Shown here in pieces: positions 33,629-43,569 of a stretch of 64,000 nucleotides of DNA (positions are counted from its first letter, which is position 1; every line of letters begins with the position of its first letter). Both the position numbers and the translations under genes were made by a program. This DNA comes from Sphingomonas sp. CL5.1. Lineage in GTDB: Bacteria > Pseudomonadota > Alphaproteobacteria > Sphingomonadales > Sphingomonadaceae. The stretch covers positions 2,050,001-2,114,000 of the forward strand of contig NZ_CP050137.1 of the NCBI RefSeq assembly GCF_013344685.1, given 5' to 3'. A model generated the notes under the pieces. That model worked only from the letters and a program-made list of their open reading frames with translations, was not told the DNA's origin and ran no database searches.

Positions 33629-35299
33629 ATGCCGGGGAGGTGGGACCATGTCATCATTGGGGGCGGCACTGCGGGCTGCGTTCTTGCGAACCGGCTTTCT
33701 GCCGATCCGGTGAGAAAGGTGCTCCTGATCGAAAGCGGGATCGACACGCCGCCGGACGCGATGCCGGCGGACATCCTTGATCCCTATCCACTTTCCTATG
33801 TGAACCCGAAATACCGCTGGCCGCTCCAGGGATTTGCATTGAACGCAGCCGGTTCGGGCCCGGTGCCCCTGCTGCACGCCCGCGTCATGGGGGGCGGTTC
33901 GTCGATCATGGGCATGATCATGCTCCGCGGACTCCCGCTCGATTATGACGGTTGGGAATCGTCAGGCGCGAAGGGGTGGGGATGGCGCGATGTCCTGCCA
34001 TTCTTTCGGCTGCTCGAAAACGATCTCGATTTTGATGGCGACGCGCATGGCAAGGAGGGACCGACCGAGATTCGCCGGCACCAGAGCCGGGACTGGCCGG
34101 AACTCGCCCAGGCTGCCGGCAGATACGCCGAGGCACGGCAGGTTCCTTTCATTGCCGACATGAACGCCGACTTCCGGGACGGATATGGGGCGTTGCCGAT
34201 CGCCGGCACGACCGAACGCCGAAGCACGAGCGCTATGGCCTATCTGACGTCCGAGGTCCGGCGGCGTCCGAATCTGCGCATTCTTGCCAATGCGACGGCG
34301 ACCGGGTTGCTGTGGGATGGTGCCCGGGTCGCTGGGGTGCGGGCGAGTGTCGGCGATCTCGAGGAAACGTTCGACGCCGCCGAGGTCATTGTCAGCATGG
34401 GGGCGCTGCTGAGCCCGCATTTCCTGTTGCGCGAGGGGTTGGGCGATCCTCAGGCGCTTCTTGACGCCGGCGTTCAGCCGCGCGTCGCGGTCCCCGCCAT
34501 GGGCGCGAACCTACAGAACCACGCGGCGCTGCTGACGCTTGCGCATCTGAAGCGGCGGGCCGTCCAGCGCCGGCCGCAGCGCAATCACAACAATTCGATG
34601 TTCCGCTATTCGTCCGCCGTCGCCGGCGGCACGCGGAGTGATATGGCCCTGATGATCGGCACGCGCGTCACCTGGCATGCGATCGCTCGCCGATTGGCGA
34701 ACATCACGCCGATCCTCATGGCGCCGGCTGCCCGCGGCCGCGTATCGCTCGGCAAGATACCCACCGCGCCGTTGATTGAATATAATCTTCTCGGCGATCC
34801 CCTGGATCGCGCGCGACTGATCGAGGGGCTGGGCCATGCCGTGGCGCTGGGGACATCATCGGAGATGCAGCAGGTTATCGGTCCGCTGGTGGCGGCAAGC
34901 CGCCTGGCTAATGCGGCGCGCTTCAACGCGAGGACGCGATGGAACGATCTGCGTACCAAGGCCATCGCCACGCTTTTTGATCAAGTTCCGGGCCTCGGAG
35001 AAAGGGCCGTGCGCTCGATGGGCGAATACGATCTTGTCACTCTGCTTGCCGAGCCGGAGCGGCTCGACGAGTTCGTCGAAAGGAACGTCACCCCCCTTGC
35101 GCACCATTCTGGCACTTGCCGGATGGGAGCGGCGGACGATCCCCACGCGGTCGTCGACCCGCAATGCAGGGTCAAAGGTGTGTCCGGCTTGCGCATTGTC
35201 GACGCCTCGGTGATGCCGACGGTGCCCCGCGCCAACACCAATCTGCCTATGCTGATGATCGCTGAAAAGGCTGCCGCCATCCTGCTCGGGCGCGACTGA
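33629..35299 (+). CDS. GMC-family FAD oxidoreductase (choline dehydrogenase-like)
   Basis: 556 residues; start 33629 follows GAGGAGCAGGAAG. The FAD-binding GGGTAGCVLANRLSADP is at the N-terminus, the GMC signature GGGSSIMGMIMLRGLPLDYD lies near residue 90, and the active-site HHSGTCRMG and PRANTNLPMLMIAEKAA are near the C-terminus. It oxidises an alcohol group of a substrate to aldehyde or ketone and passes electrons to the respiratory chain or oxygen. It is the last gene inside the block, 75 bases from the right IS3 remnant. It is the intact counterpart of the broken copy at 26517-27224, though not closely similar. Confidence 0.9.
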   Translation: MPGRWDHVIIGGGTAGCVLANRLSADPVRKVLLIESGIDTPPDAMPADILDPYPLSYVNPKYRWPLQGFALNAAGSGPVPLLHARVMGGGSSIMGMIMLRGLPLDYDGWESSGAKGWGWRDVLPFFRLLENDLDFDGDAHGKEGPTEIRRHQSRDWPELAQAAGRYAEARQVPFIADMNADFRDGYGALPIAGTTERRSTSAMAYLTSEVRRRPNLRILANATATGLLWDGARVAGVRASVGDLEETFDAAEVIVSMGALLSPHFLLREGLGDPQALLDAGVQPRVAVPAMGANLQNHAALLTLAHLKRRAVQRRPQRNHNNSMFRYSSAVAGGTRSDMALMIGTRVTWHAIARRLANITPILMAPAARGRVSLGKIPTAPLIEYNLLGDPLDRARLIEGLGHAVALGTSSEMQQVIGPLVAASRLANAARFNARTRWNDLRTKAIATLFDQVPGLGERAVRSMGEYDLVTLLAEPERLDEFVERNVTPLAHHSGTCRMGAADDPHAVVDPQCRVKGVSGLRIVDASVMPTVPRANTNLPMLMIAEKAAAILLGRD

Positions 35300-35373
35300 T
35301 CCGCGAGCGCTTTGGATTGGGCGCGGCGAACTTTATCGCACAGCGGTAGACGCACGGCTGCGCAGTCGGTTAT

Positions 35374-35771
35374 CCATGCCACCGGCCAGATCCCTCGGTG
35401 CTTCGCGATGAAGGCGAGCCTCATATCGAGTCCTTCGCGAAGTAGGCGGTGGCTTTTTTAGAATGTCGCGCTCCGCCTTGAGCTTGGCCACTTCCCGACG
35501 GAGACGATCAATCTCCATCTGTTTCGGCCTCATCTGGCCGTGCCCTGGAAATGCGTGTCCCGGATCGGCGGCAAACTCCCTCACCCACTTGCGCAGCACG
35601 TTCTCGTGCACGTCCAAATCGCGAGCAGCCTGCGCAACCGCGACACCGCGTTCGCCCACCAACTTTACCGCCTCGAGCTTGAACTCGCGGCTGAACTTCC
35701 TTCGTTGCATTCTGGACCTCCGATAGGCGGAAACATCCTATCTCGGTGTCCACCAAGCCGGCAGCAGTTCA
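35374..35771 (-). mobile_element. IS3-family remnant (right copy)
   Basis: 398 bases are nearly identical to 15444-15841 but inverted. Both copies begin at the same IS end (TGAACTGCTGCCGG), which faces out of the 20-kb block, and both lose similarity, here at 35374, just after the orfB start GIWPVAW. Only orfA and 17 codons of orfB remain. Confidence 0.8.
35421..35710 (-). pseudogene. IS3 orfA of the right copy
   Basis: The ATG (35708-35710) is intact: MQRRKFSREFKLEAVKLVGE, then VHENVLRKWVREF and the coiled end KLKAERDILKK. As in the left copy an A6 run precedes the expected ATAYFAKDSI end, so straight reading continues in another frame to 35333. It is probably not functional because orfB is missing. 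Confidence 0.7.
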
Positions 35772-36064
35772 AGAACCAGATTCTCCCGGATGAGGTGGTT
35801 CGGAAAATTATCCGCGCGGCTGCCAACTTCGACGAGGATGGCGAAGTCGGTCGAATGATCCTCGTGCTGGCCGCGACGGGCGCCCGCTTCTCTCAGATGC
35901 AGCAGATCATGGTCGGTGATGTCCAGGCTGATCGGCAGCGCATATTCGTCCCGAGCAGCCGGAAGGTCGCTAAGCAACTGGGCCACGCCGATCCCGCTGT
36001 GACCTTCAAATACTATGCGCGTTGGATCGTCGGATCGGCGGAGCAGGTGAGACCGCCAAGCTGA
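35772..36064 (+). pseudogene. Tyrosine recombinase (phage/island integrase) fragment with internal deletion
   Basis: The frame opens directly at the IS end and encodes ILPDEVVRKIIRAAANFDED, LVLAATGARFSQMQQIMVGD (box I with the catalytic Arg) and VPSSRK. It then joins VAKQLGHADPAVTFKYYARW, the LGH...T..YY box II with the tyrosine. The stretch with the second conserved His-x-x-Arg is missing between them, and the N-terminal DNA-binding part was cut by the IS. It lies 193 bases from the 3' end of tRNA-Glu, the usual place for an island integrase. Confidence 0.75.
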
Positions 36065-36257
36065 ACCGAATCTTCTCGAATCAAACCTGATCAATCCGCG
36101 TGGAGTTCGGCAAATTGTCTTTCTGACCGCGTCAGTCCGCTGCCCCGTCGGGTTTTTGACACGAAATCACGAGCTGAATCAGTCATTTACCCGGCGAGCA
36201 CGGGCCGCGTGATTCTATATGATGTATAAAGACGGTGCTATATCAATTACTTAGCGT

Positions 36258-36333
36258 GGTGACCCCTACGGGACTCGAACCCGTGTTTTCGCCGTGAGAG
36301 GGCGACGTCCTAGACCGCTAGACGAAGGGGCCA
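36258..36333 (-). tRNA. tRNA-Glu (anticodon CUC)
   Basis: 76 bases including encoded CCA. The acceptor GGCCCCU pairs with AGGGGUC (one G-U). The anticodon arm is UCGCC-CUCUCAC-GGCGA with anticodon CUC, and the T-arm has GGUUCGAGUCC. The gene is intact. The 3' end points toward the integrase remnant, consistent with former integration here. Confidence 0.95.
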
Positions 36334-36377
36334 TCTTGCAGGTGGAGGCGGGCGCTTACGGCCCGCCGGCGCCCACG

Positions 36378-37751
36378 TCAAGCCGCTGCTTTGCGGCGTT
36401 CCGCCATTTCCTCGTTCAGCATCTCCGCCAGCAGGAAGGCCAGCTCCAGGCTCTGGCCGGCGTTGAGGCGGGGGTCGCAGTGCGTGTGATAACGGTCCGC
36501 CAGCGTCTGCTCGGTCACGTCGATCGCGCCGCCGGTGCATTCGGTGACGTTCTGCCCGGTCATCTCGGCATGGATGCCGCCCGCATGCGTGCCCTCGGCG
36601 CGGTGCACGGCGAAGAAACCGCGCACCTCGGCGAGGATGCGCTCGAACGGGCGCGTCTTGTAGCCGTTGGCGGCCTTCACGACGTTGCCGTGCATCGGAT
36701 CGCAGCTCCACACCACCGGATGCCCTTCGCGCGTCACGGCGCGGAGCAGGCGGGGGAAGGCGGCCTCGATCCTGTCGTGGCCGTAGCGGGTAATGAGCGT
36801 GACGCGCCCCGGCGTGCGCGCCGGATTGAGCGTGTCGAGCAGGCGCAGCAACTCGTCCGGCTCGAGGGAGGGGCCGCATTTCAGGCCGATCGGATTGCCC
36901 ACGCCGCGCAGGAATTCGACATGCGCCGATCCCTCGAAGCGCGTGCGGTCGCCGATCCACAGCATATGCGCGCTGGTGTCATACCATTCGCCGGTCAGCG
37001 AATCCTGCCGCGTCATCGCCTGCTCATAGGGGAGCAGCAGCGCCTCGTGGCTGGTGTAGAATTGCGTCTGCGAAAGCTGCGGCACCGTATCGGGATTGAT
37101 CCCGCACGCGGCCATGAACTCCAGCGCCTCGCCGATGCGGTCCGCCGTCTCGGCATATTTCGCCGCCCACGGGGAGCGCCCCATGAAATCGTGCGTCCAG
37201 CGATGCACCTGATGCAGATTGGCATAGCCGCCGCCGGCGAAGGCGCGCAGCAGGTTGAGCGTCGCGGCGGACTGGCTGTAGCCCTGCACCATGCGCGCCG
37301 GATCGGGCGTGCGCGCCGCCGCCGTGAAGGCGATGTCGTTGACGTTGTCGCCGCGATAGCTCGGCAGTTCCACCCCGTCGATCGTCTCGGTCGGGGCTGA
37401 GCGCGGCTTGGCGAACTGGCCCGCCATGCGGCCGACCTTCACCACCGGCAGCTTGGAAGCGAAGGTCAGCACCACCGCCATCTGGAGCAGCACGCGGAAC
37501 GTGTCGCGGATGTTGTTCGGGTGGAATTCCGCGAAGCTTTCCGCGCAATCGCCGCCTTGCAGCAGGAAGCCCTTGCCCGCCGCGACATTCGCCAGATCGG
37601 CGGTGAGATTGCGCGCCTCGCCGGCAAAGACGAGGGGGGGATAGCTGCCAAGCTGGTCCGTCGCCGCCTTCAGCGCGGCGGCGTCGGGATAATCGGGAAG
37701 CTGGCGCGCTTCATGCAAGATCCAGCTGTCGGGGGCCCAATTGGCGGCCAT
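36378..37751 (-). CDS. 3-deoxy-7-phosphoheptulonate synthase, class II
   Basis: 457 residues from ATG 37751 (GGAAAG upstream); an earlier in-frame start would add 20 residues without family support. The sequence opens [20 protein letters not shown] and has the class II marks [13 protein letters not shown] (metal Cys), [31 protein letters not shown] and WSCDPMHGN. It condenses phosphoenolpyruvate and erythrose 4-phosphate, the first step of the shikimate pathway in the cytoplasm. Length and motifs are normal. It stands alone, 44 bases from tRNA-Glu, which is read in the same direction. Confidence 0.95.
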   Translation of the reverse strand: MAANWAPDSWILHEARQLPDYPDAAALKAATDQLGSYPPLVFAGEARNLTADLANVAAGKGFLLQGGDCAESFAEFHPNNIRDTFRVLLQMAVVLTFASKLPVVKVGRMAGQFAKPRSAPTETIDGVELPSYRGDNVNDIAFTAAARTPDPARMVQGYSQSAATLNLLRAFAGGGYANLHQVHRWTHDFMGRSPWAAKYAETADRIGEALEFMAACGINPDTVPQLSQTQFYTSHEALLLPYEQAMTRQDSLTGEWYDTSAHMLWIGDRTRFEGSAHVEFLRGVGNPIGLKCGPSLEPDELLRLLDTLNPARTPGRVTLITRYGHDRIEAAFPRLLRAVTREGHPVVWSCDPMHGNVVKAANGYKTRPFERILAEVRGFFAVHRAEGTHAGGIHAEMTGQNVTECTGGAIDVTEQTLADRYHTHCDPRLNAGQSLELAFLLAEMLNEEMAERRKAAA

Positions 37752-37837
37752 GGCACACTTTCCGTCGATGCAAAGAGCAATGAAGCTGCGCGCGATAGCG
37801 CCGCAACGCAACGAAGGAAAGCTCCGGCTGCGTGAAG

Positions 37838-38617
37838 CTACATGATCCCGGCATAGTTGCCGCCGTCGATCAGCAGGCTCTGCCCGGTGATGAAGCCGGC
37901 CTGTTTCGAGCAGAGGAAGGCGCAGGCCGCGCCGAACTCGGCCGGGTCGCCGAAGCGGCGCGCGGGGATGCGCTCGCGGTTGCGGCGCTCGGCCTCGTCC
38001 ATGTCGATGCCCTGCGTCTGCGCGGTGAAGCGGTTGACGCCCTCCAGCCGCCGGGTCGCGAACAGGCCGGGGAGCAGGAAGTTGATCGTCACGCCCGACG
38101 CGGCGACCTGTCGCGCGATCCCGGCGAGGAAGCCGGTCAGCCCGATCCGCGCGCCGCTGGAAAGGTCGAGGCCCGCGACGGGAGCCTTCACCGAGCCGGA
38201 GGTGACGCAGACGATCCGCCCGAAGCCGCGCTCGATCATGCCGTCGATCACCTGCTGCACCATGCGGATCGGCGCGACCATGTTGGCGTCCAGCCCGGCG
38301 TGGATCGCTTCGCCGTCGAGCTGGCGGAAATCGCGCAGCGGCGGGCCGCCGTTGTTATTGACGAGGATGTCGACGGTGCCAGCGGCGTCGATCAATGCGC
38401 GCTGCACGCCGGGGTCCGCGACATCGCCGGCGACCGCCTCCACCCGCACGCCGCTTTCGTCGCGGATCGCCCGCGCGGCGGCGGCGAGCGGCTCCGCCTC
38501 ACGGCCGTTGATGACGAGATCGCACCCCGCGCGGGCCAGCTCGGCGGCGCAGGCGCGGCCGAGGCCGTGGCTGGATGCGCAGACGATCGCGGTGCGGCCG
38601 TTGAGTCCGAGGTCCAT
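37838..38617 (-). CDS. SDR-family oxidoreductase with atypical active site
   Basis: 259 residues; start 38617 has AGGAG upstream. The cofactor motif is [19 protein letters not shown] and VNNNGGPP replaces the usual NNAG. The Tyr-x3-Lys position reads [12 protein letters not shown], so Tyr is Ser and Lys is Arg. This is a recognised SDR subgroup with an unclear catalytic mechanism. The C-terminus [11 protein letters not shown] is typical. The gene lies 41 bases after the carotenoid oxygenase, same direction, so the two may form an operon under the TetR regulator at 40197. Confidence 0.85.
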   Translation of the reverse strand: MDLGLNGRTAIVCASSHGLGRACAAELARAGCDLVINGREAEPLAAAARAIRDESGVRVEAVAGDVADPGVQRALIDAAGTVDILVNNNGGPPLRDFRQLDGEAIHAGLDANMVAPIRMVQQVIDGMIERGFGRIVCVTSGSVKAPVAGLDLSSGARIGLTGFLAGIARQVAASGVTINFLLPGLFATRRLEGVNRFTAQTQGIDMDEAERRNRERIPARRFGDPAEFGAACAFLCSKQAGFITGQSLLIDGGNYAGIM

Positions 38618-38658
38618 GCGCGGTTCTCCTGGTTTCGAAGGCCCGCGCATGGACCCGA

Positions 38659-40098
38659 TCAGCCGCCTTGTGAAGTCAGCCAGCTGCCGTGGAAGCCCGG
38701 CGGGATGCGATGCGGCACGCGGACGCTGGCGACCGGCGGGCCGGAGAAGTTCCGCGCGTCGATGATCGCAAGGTCGGTGGTCTCGTGCGGCAGGTCGATG
38801 ACGAGGCCGATCAGCCAGCCCTCGTCCTCCCCCGCGTCCGTCCCGGCGGGGACGAAGACGAACTCGCCGGGATAGCGGCCGGTGCCGAAATCGTGCGTCT
38901 CGCGCGCGCCGGTTTCCAGATCGTGCTTGTAGAGCCGGGTCGCGCCGAGGAACTGGTCCTCTTCGCTCTTGGGCAGCGCCATCGCATAGGCGTAGCGATA
39001 AGGCTGGCCGAAGCGCCGCTCGTCGGGGCGGGGGAATTCCTGCGGGCTGGCGTCGATCGTGCGGCGGGCGACGGTGCGGCCGACCGGGTCGATCGTCCAG
39101 CGTTCGAGGCCGAGGTTGCGGCCGTTCGGCCCCTCCGGCCCGCCGGCGAACATCGTCTCATAGGCGCAGACGTCCATCACCACGCGCCCGTCGGCATCGT
39201 CATAGGCGTTGGCGACATGGAAGACATAGGCGGGATCGACGTCGCACCAGATCACCTCCGCCGCCGTGCCGTGGCGCGGCAGCAGGCCGACGCGGGCGCG
39301 ATGATCCGGGTTCCAGCGATACGGGAAGCGGTGCCCGCCGATCAGCGCCTTCATCGAGAAGGTGACGGGCAGGTCGAGGATCACCGCATAGCGCGCGGTG
39401 ATCGCGCAATCGTGGATCGAGGGGCCGTTCTTCACCGCGATCGGCAATTCGCGCACCACCTTGCCCTCCGCCGAGATGACGACGTGGCGGATCGTGCCGG
39501 GGTCGGTCGCTTCATAGGCGATGGCGTGGTGCTCGCCGGTCAGCGGATCGAGGTGCGGGTGGGCGGTGAACGATCCCTCCAGCGTGCCGCCGAAGGGATT
39601 GTAGGTCTGCCCCTCCAGCGTCTCGTCCAGCTCGACCGGATAGCTGCCGGCCTCGACCAGCGCCCAGGTGCGGCCGGCGATGCCGACGACATTGGTGTTC
39701 ACCGTGTCGAAGTCGCCATGGCGCGGGCCGGGGGCGGGCGGCTCGCCCAGCGCCGCGCCCACCGCGCGCGAGCGGATCCAGCGGTTGCGATACCACAGCG
39801 CCTTGCCATGCTTGAGCGCGATGCCGTGGACCATGCCGTCGCCGACGAACCAGTGATAGCCGGCCGGATCGGGCGCGACCGGGTTCGGGCCGATGCGCAG
39901 GTAGCGCCCGTCCAGCGCCGCCGGGATCGTGCCGGTGACGGGCAGGTCGACCAGCGTCATCTCGCCGCCGAGCGGCAGGTGGATGCCGGTGAGGAAGGGG
40001 TGGTCGGTCTTCGGCAGATGCTTGCGATTGAAGTCGGCGACGACCTCGATGCCCTTGGCGACGACCGAGCGGATCGTGGTTTCGACAGTTCCGGCCAT
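38659..40098 (-). CDS. Carotenoid oxygenase-family (RPE65/lignostilbene dioxygenase) protein
   Basis: 479 residues; start 40098 with GGAGAA upstream. [20 protein letters not shown] and [10 protein letters not shown] mark the N-terminus; [28 protein letters not shown] and the C-terminal [11 protein letters not shown] carry the four iron-binding His residues spaced as in the family. The enzyme cleaves a conjugated C=C bond with oxygen; substrates may be apocarotenoids or stilbene-like lignin dimers. It is divergent from a TetR gene with paired repeats in the 98-bp gap. Confidence 0.9.
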   Translation of the reverse strand: MAGTVETTIRSVVAKGIEVVADFNRKHLPKTDHPFLTGIHLPLGGEMTLVDLPVTGTIPAALDGRYLRIGPNPVAPDPAGYHWFVGDGMVHGIALKHGKALWYRNRWIRSRAVGAALGEPPAPGPRHGDFDTVNTNVVGIAGRTWALVEAGSYPVELDETLEGQTYNPFGGTLEGSFTAHPHLDPLTGEHHAIAYEATDPGTIRHVVISAEGKVVRELPIAVKNGPSIHDCAITARYAVILDLPVTFSMKALIGGHRFPYRWNPDHRARVGLLPRHGTAAEVIWCDVDPAYVFHVANAYDDADGRVVMDVCAYETMFAGGPEGPNGRNLGLERWTIDPVGRTVARRTIDASPQEFPRPDERRFGQPYRYAYAMALPKSEEDQFLGATRLYKHDLETGARETHDFGTGRYPGEFVFVPAGTDAGEDEGWLIGLVIDLPHETTDLAIIDARNFSGPPVASVRVPHRIPPGFHGSWLTSQGG

Positions 40099-40108
40099 GA
40101 CGATTCTC

Positions 40109-40155
40109 CGATGTGATCGCTGTAAACATACACGCGATGTGATCGTTGTCAACAT
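40109..40155. promoter_or_regulatory. Paired 21-bp direct repeats, probable TetR operators
   Basis: CGATGTGATCGCTGTAAACAT (40109-40129) and CGATGTGATCGTTGTCAACAT (40135-40155) match at 19 of 21 bases with a 26-base period. Each starts ATGT and ends ACAT, so each is also a partial dyad. They fill the divergent gap between the carotenoid oxygenase and TetR starts. Confidence 0.6.
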
Positions 40156-40196
40156 CCGGCTTGCCGCTACGGGCGGCGACGGGCTATCTCGGGTTG

Positions 40197-40751
40197 GTGA
40201 CCAAGGCATATCATCATGGCGATCTGCGCGCGGCGCTGCTGGCGGCGGGGGTGGCGCTGATCGAGGAGCAGGGCGCCGACGACCTGTCGCTGCGCGAACT
40301 CGCCCGGCGCGTCGGGGTGAGCGCCACGGCGGTCTATCGCCATTTCCCCGACAAGGCGGCGCTGATGGCCGCGCTGGGGCGGGAGGCGTTGGCGAAGCTG
40401 GCGGCGGCGCAGCGCGAGGCGTCGGCGCGGGCGGGCGGCGGCGCTGCGGGGTTCAGCGCGACGGGGGCGGCCTATGTCCGCTTCGCGCGCGACAATCCGG
40501 GGCTGTTCCGGCTGGTCTTCGCGCATCAAGCGCCGGCGGGGCTGCATGACGAGGTGCCGGACGATGCGATGACGATGCTGAAGACGGCGGCGGCCGCGCT
40601 CGCCCCGGCCGGTACGGACCCGCGCATCTTCGCGCTCCGGGCATGGGCGCTGGCACACGGCCTCGCGATGCTGATGCTCGACGGTCAGGTCGAGGTGGAT
40701 GACGCGGCGATCGACGCGGCGATCGACACCAGCGCGCTACGCGACTGCTGA
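40197..40751 (+). CDS. TetR/AcrR family transcriptional regulator
   Basis: 184 residues from GTG 40197, chosen because TetR proteins commonly begin KxYHHGDLR; an upstream TTG at 40146 lies inside the operator repeats. The HTH is [20 protein letters not shown] plus [20 protein letters not shown]. The C-terminal domain (TetR_C_33-like) is helical with [17 protein letters not shown]. It probably represses the divergent carotenoid oxygenase-SDR pair and itself. Its 3' end overlaps rfbA by 15 bases, tail to tail. Confidence 0.88.
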   Translation: MTKAYHHGDLRAALLAAGVALIEEQGADDLSLRELARRVGVSATAVYRHFPDKAALMAALGREALAKLAAAQREASARAGGGAAGFSATGAAYVRFARDNPGLFRLVFAHQAPAGLHDEVPDDAMTMLKTAAAALAPAGTDPRIFALRAWALAHGLAMLMLDGQVEVDDAAIDAAIDTSALRDC

Positions 40752-41624
40752 CCCCGTTCGCTCGCGGACGGCATTGACGATGGCGCGGCCGTAGGCGGTT
40801 TTGGCGAGGGCGTTGCCGCGCGCAAGGGCTTGGTCGGCGGAGATGAAGCCGTGGTGGAAGGCGATTTCCTCGAGGCAGGCGATCTGGATGCCCTGGCGGT
40901 GCTGGATGGTGCGGACGAACTCGGAGGCTTCGAGCAGGCTGTCGTGGGTGCCGGTGTCGAGCCAGGCATAGCCGCGCCCCATCTGCTCGACGTAGAGGTC
41001 GCCGGCCTCCATGTAGAGGCGGTTGAGGTCGGTGATCTCCAGCTCGCCGCGGGCTGAGGGCTTGAGGTCGCGGGCTAGATCGAGCACGCGATTGTCGTAG
41101 AAATAGAGGCCGGTGACGGCGCAGTTCGATTTCGGTTGCGCCGGCTTTTCCTCGAGGCTGATCGCGCGGCCGCTGGCGTCCAGCTCGACCACGCCGTAGC
41201 GCTCCGGGTCCTCGACGCGATAGCTGAACACGGTCGCGCCGTCCTTCCGCGCCACAGCGCTGGCCAGCAGGTCGGTGAGGTGCGCGCCGAAGAAGATATT
41301 GTCGCCCAGCACCAGGGCGACGTTATCGCCGCCGACGAAATCGCGCCCGATGGTGAATGCCTGCGCGAGGCCCTCGGGGCGCGGCTGCTCGGCATAAGAG
41401 ACGGCAAGGCCCCAGTCGGCGCCGGTGCCGAACATGCGGCGGTAATTGTCGATGAACTCGGGGCTGGAGATGATCAGGATATCGCGGATGCCGGCCATCA
41501 TCAGCACCGACAGCGGATAATAGATCATCGGCTTGTCATAGACCGGCAGGAGCTGCTTGTTGATCGCCAGCGTCGCCGGGTGCAGCCGCGTGCCGGACCC
41601 GCCGGCGAGGATGATTCCCTTCAC
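40737..41624 (-). CDS. rfbA: Glucose-1-phosphate thymidylyltransferase
   Basis: 295 residues from GTG 41624, which overlaps the rfbD stop (GTGA). The nucleotidyltransferase motif [20 protein letters not shown] is at the N-terminus; [31 protein letters not shown] and [15 protein letters not shown] are RmlA hallmarks. It makes dTDP-glucose from glucose 1-phosphate and dTTP, the first step of dTDP-L-rhamnose synthesis. It is the last gene of the rfbCBDA operon. Confidence 0.96.
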   Translation of the reverse strand: MKGIILAGGSGTRLHPATLAINKQLLPVYDKPMIYYPLSVLMMAGIRDILIISSPEFIDNYRRMFGTGADWGLAVSYAEQPRPEGLAQAFTIGRDFVGGDNVALVLGDNIFFGAHLTDLLASAVARKDGATVFSYRVEDPERYGVVELDASGRAISLEEKPAQPKSNCAVTGLYFYDNRVLDLARDLKPSARGELEITDLNRLYMEAGDLYVEQMGRGYAWLDTGTHDSLLEASEFVRTIQHRQGIQIACLEEIAFHHGFISADQALARGNALAKTAYGRAIVNAVRERTGSAVA

Positions 41625-42508
41625 TTGGGCGTTCCCATCAGTTCGTCGAGGATGTCGTCGAGCGCGTCCTGCCACGGGCGCGGCGTGATGCCGTAAGCCG
41701 TGCGGATCGCGCCGTGATCGAGCCGCGAGTTGGCCGGGCGGCGCGCGGGCGTGGGATAATCGGCGGTGGCGATCGCCTCGACGATGGGCGAGGGGCCGCC
41801 GCGCCGCGCGGCGCGTTCGAAGATCGCGCGGGCGAAGCCGCACCACGTCGTCTCGCCGGCGTTGCTGAAGTGGAAGGTGCCGGCCGGCGCGGCGGGATCG
41901 TCGGCCATGGCGAGCGCGATCGTCGCGACCGCGGCGGCGAGATCGGCGGCGGCGGTCGGCGCGCCATGCTGGTCGTCCACCACGCGCAACGTGCCGCGCT
42001 CGGCGCCGACGCGCAGCATGGTCCTGATGAAATTGTTGCCGTGCGCGCTGACCACCCATGAGGTGCGGACGATCGCATGGCGCTGGCAGCCGGTCGCCAC
42101 CGCGAGATCGCCGCCGAGCTTCGAGGCGCCATAGACGCCGAGTGGCCCGGTCGGGTCGCCGGGCGCCCAACGGCCCGCTTTCGACCCGTCGAACACATAA
42201 TCGGTCGAGACATGGACGAGCGGGATGTCCGCCGCGCGGCAGGCCTGCGCGAAGGCCGCCGGGGCGAGCGCGTTGACCGCCCATGCCGTGACGACATCCT
42301 CCTCCGCCCTGTCGACGGCGGTATAGGCCCCGCCGGAGATCACCGCTGCCCACGGGCGGGAAGCGACCATCGCGGCGATCGCGGCGGTGTCGGCGAGGTC
42401 AAGCTCGTCGATATCGACCGGCACGACGCGCCAGCCCGCCGGCCATGGATAGCGCTTCAGCTCGGTGCCGAGCTGGCCGTTGCCGCCGGTGACGAGGATC
42501 TCCCTCAC
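41621..42508 (-). CDS. rfbD: dTDP-4-dehydrorhamnose reductase
   Basis: 295 residues; GTG start 42508 overlaps the rfbB stop. [12 protein letters not shown] is the NADPH site, [12 protein letters not shown] the Ser/Thr region and [10 protein letters not shown] the Tyr-x3-Lys. It is the last enzymatic step to dTDP-L-rhamnose. Length is normal for RmlD. It is translationally coupled on both sides. Confidence 0.95.
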   Translation of the reverse strand: MREILVTGGNGQLGTELKRYPWPAGWRVVPVDIDELDLADTAAIAAMVASRPWAAVISGGAYTAVDRAEEDVVTAWAVNALAPAAFAQACRAADIPLVHVSTDYVFDGSKAGRWAPGDPTGPLGVYGASKLGGDLAVATGCQRHAIVRTSWVVSAHGNNFIRTMLRVGAERGTLRVVDDQHGAPTAAADLAAAVATIALAMADDPAAPAGTFHFSNAGETTWCGFARAIFERAARRGGPSPIVEAIATADYPTPARRPANSRLDHGAIRTAYGITPRPWQDALDDILDELMGTPK

Positions 42509-43560
42509 GCCGCCAGCCCGCGTCGCTTGTCGGCCTGCCGCTCGTCGACGATCGCGCGCCACCAATGCTCGTTGGCGAGATACCAGCGCACGGTCTTCCC
42601 GATCCCGCTCTCGAACGTCTCGGCCGGCTCCCAGCCGAGTTCGTCGCGGATGCGCGTCGCGTCGATCGCATAGCGCGCGTCATGACCGGGACGGTCGGCG
42701 ACGAAGCCGATCTGCTCCTTGTACGATTTGCCGTCGGCGCGTGGTCGCTCGGCATCGAGGATCGCGCAGACCGTCTCGACCACCTCGAGGTTCTTCTTCT
42801 CGTTGTTGCCGCCGACATTATAGGTGCGGCCGGGCGCGCCGCGCTCGAACACGCATCGCAGCGCGCGGACGTGATCCTCGACATAGAGCCAGTCGCGCAC
42901 GTTGGTTCCCTGCCCGTAGACCGGCAGCGTCTCGCCGGCGAGCGCCTTGACGATCATCAGCGGGATCAGCTTCTCGGGGAAGTGGTACGGCCCGTAATTG
43001 TTCGAGCAGTTGGTGATCAGCACCGGCAGCCCGAAGGTATGGCCCCAGGCGCTGACGAGATGGTCGCTCCCCGCCTTGGACGCCGAATAGGGCGAGCGCG
43101 GATCGTAGGGTGTGTCCTCGGTGAACAGCCCGGTGTCGCCCAATGAGCCGTACACCTCGTCGGTGGAGATATGATGGAAGCGGAACGCGTCCTTCGCCGC
43201 GCCCTCCAGTGACTGCCAATAGCCGCGCGCCTCGGCGAGCATGACATAGGTGCCGACGAGGTTGGTCTGGATGAAGGCGTCGGGCGCGTCGATCGAGCGG
43301 TCGACATGGCTCTCGGCGGCGAGATGGGTGATGACGTCCGGCCGGAAGTCCGCGATCGCCGCGCGCACCGCCGCCGCGTCGCACACGTCGCCGCGCACGA
43401 AGCGATAGCGGTCGCTCCCCGCCACCTCCTCGACGGTGGAGAGCGTGCCGGCATAAGTGAGCTTGTCGAAGTTGAGCACCTCGTGCCCGGTATCGGCGAT
43501 CAGGTGGCGGACCAGCGCCGAGCCGATGAACCCGGCCCCGCCGGTGACGAAAATGCGCAT
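42505..43560 (-). CDS. rfbB: dTDP-glucose 4,6-dehydratase
   Basis: 351 residues. ATG 43560 follows GAGG; a GTG codon just before it is less likely. [17 protein letters not shown] binds [25 protein letters not shown] and [12 protein letters not shown] are the RmlB motifs with the catalytic Tyr-Lys, and [19 protein letters not shown] follows. It converts dTDP-glucose to the 4-keto-6-deoxy sugar. It is second in the operon. Confidence 0.97.
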   Translation of the reverse strand: MRIFVTGGAGFIGSALVRHLIADTGHEVLNFDKLTYAGTLSTVEEVAGSDRYRFVRGDVCDAAAVRAAIADFRPDVITHLAAESHVDRSIDAPDAFIQTNLVGTYVMLAEARGYWQSLEGAAKDAFRFHHISTDEVYGSLGDTGLFTEDTPYDPRSPYSASKAGSDHLVSAWGHTFGLPVLITNCSNNYGPYHFPEKLIPLMIVKALAGETLPVYGQGTNVRDWLYVEDHVRALRCVFERGAPGRTYNVGGNNEKKNLEVVETVCAILDAERPRADGKSYKEQIGFVADRPGHDARYAIDATRIRDELGWEPAETFESGIGKTVRWYLANEHWWRAIVDERQADKRRGLAA

Positions 43561-43569
43561 CACTCTACC

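Noticed and set aside
8064..36333. A single island from the tRNA stub at 8064 to tRNA-Glu at 36333
   Set aside because: Only 13 bases of T-arm are shared and the acceptor sequences differ, so they are not a matched attachment pair.
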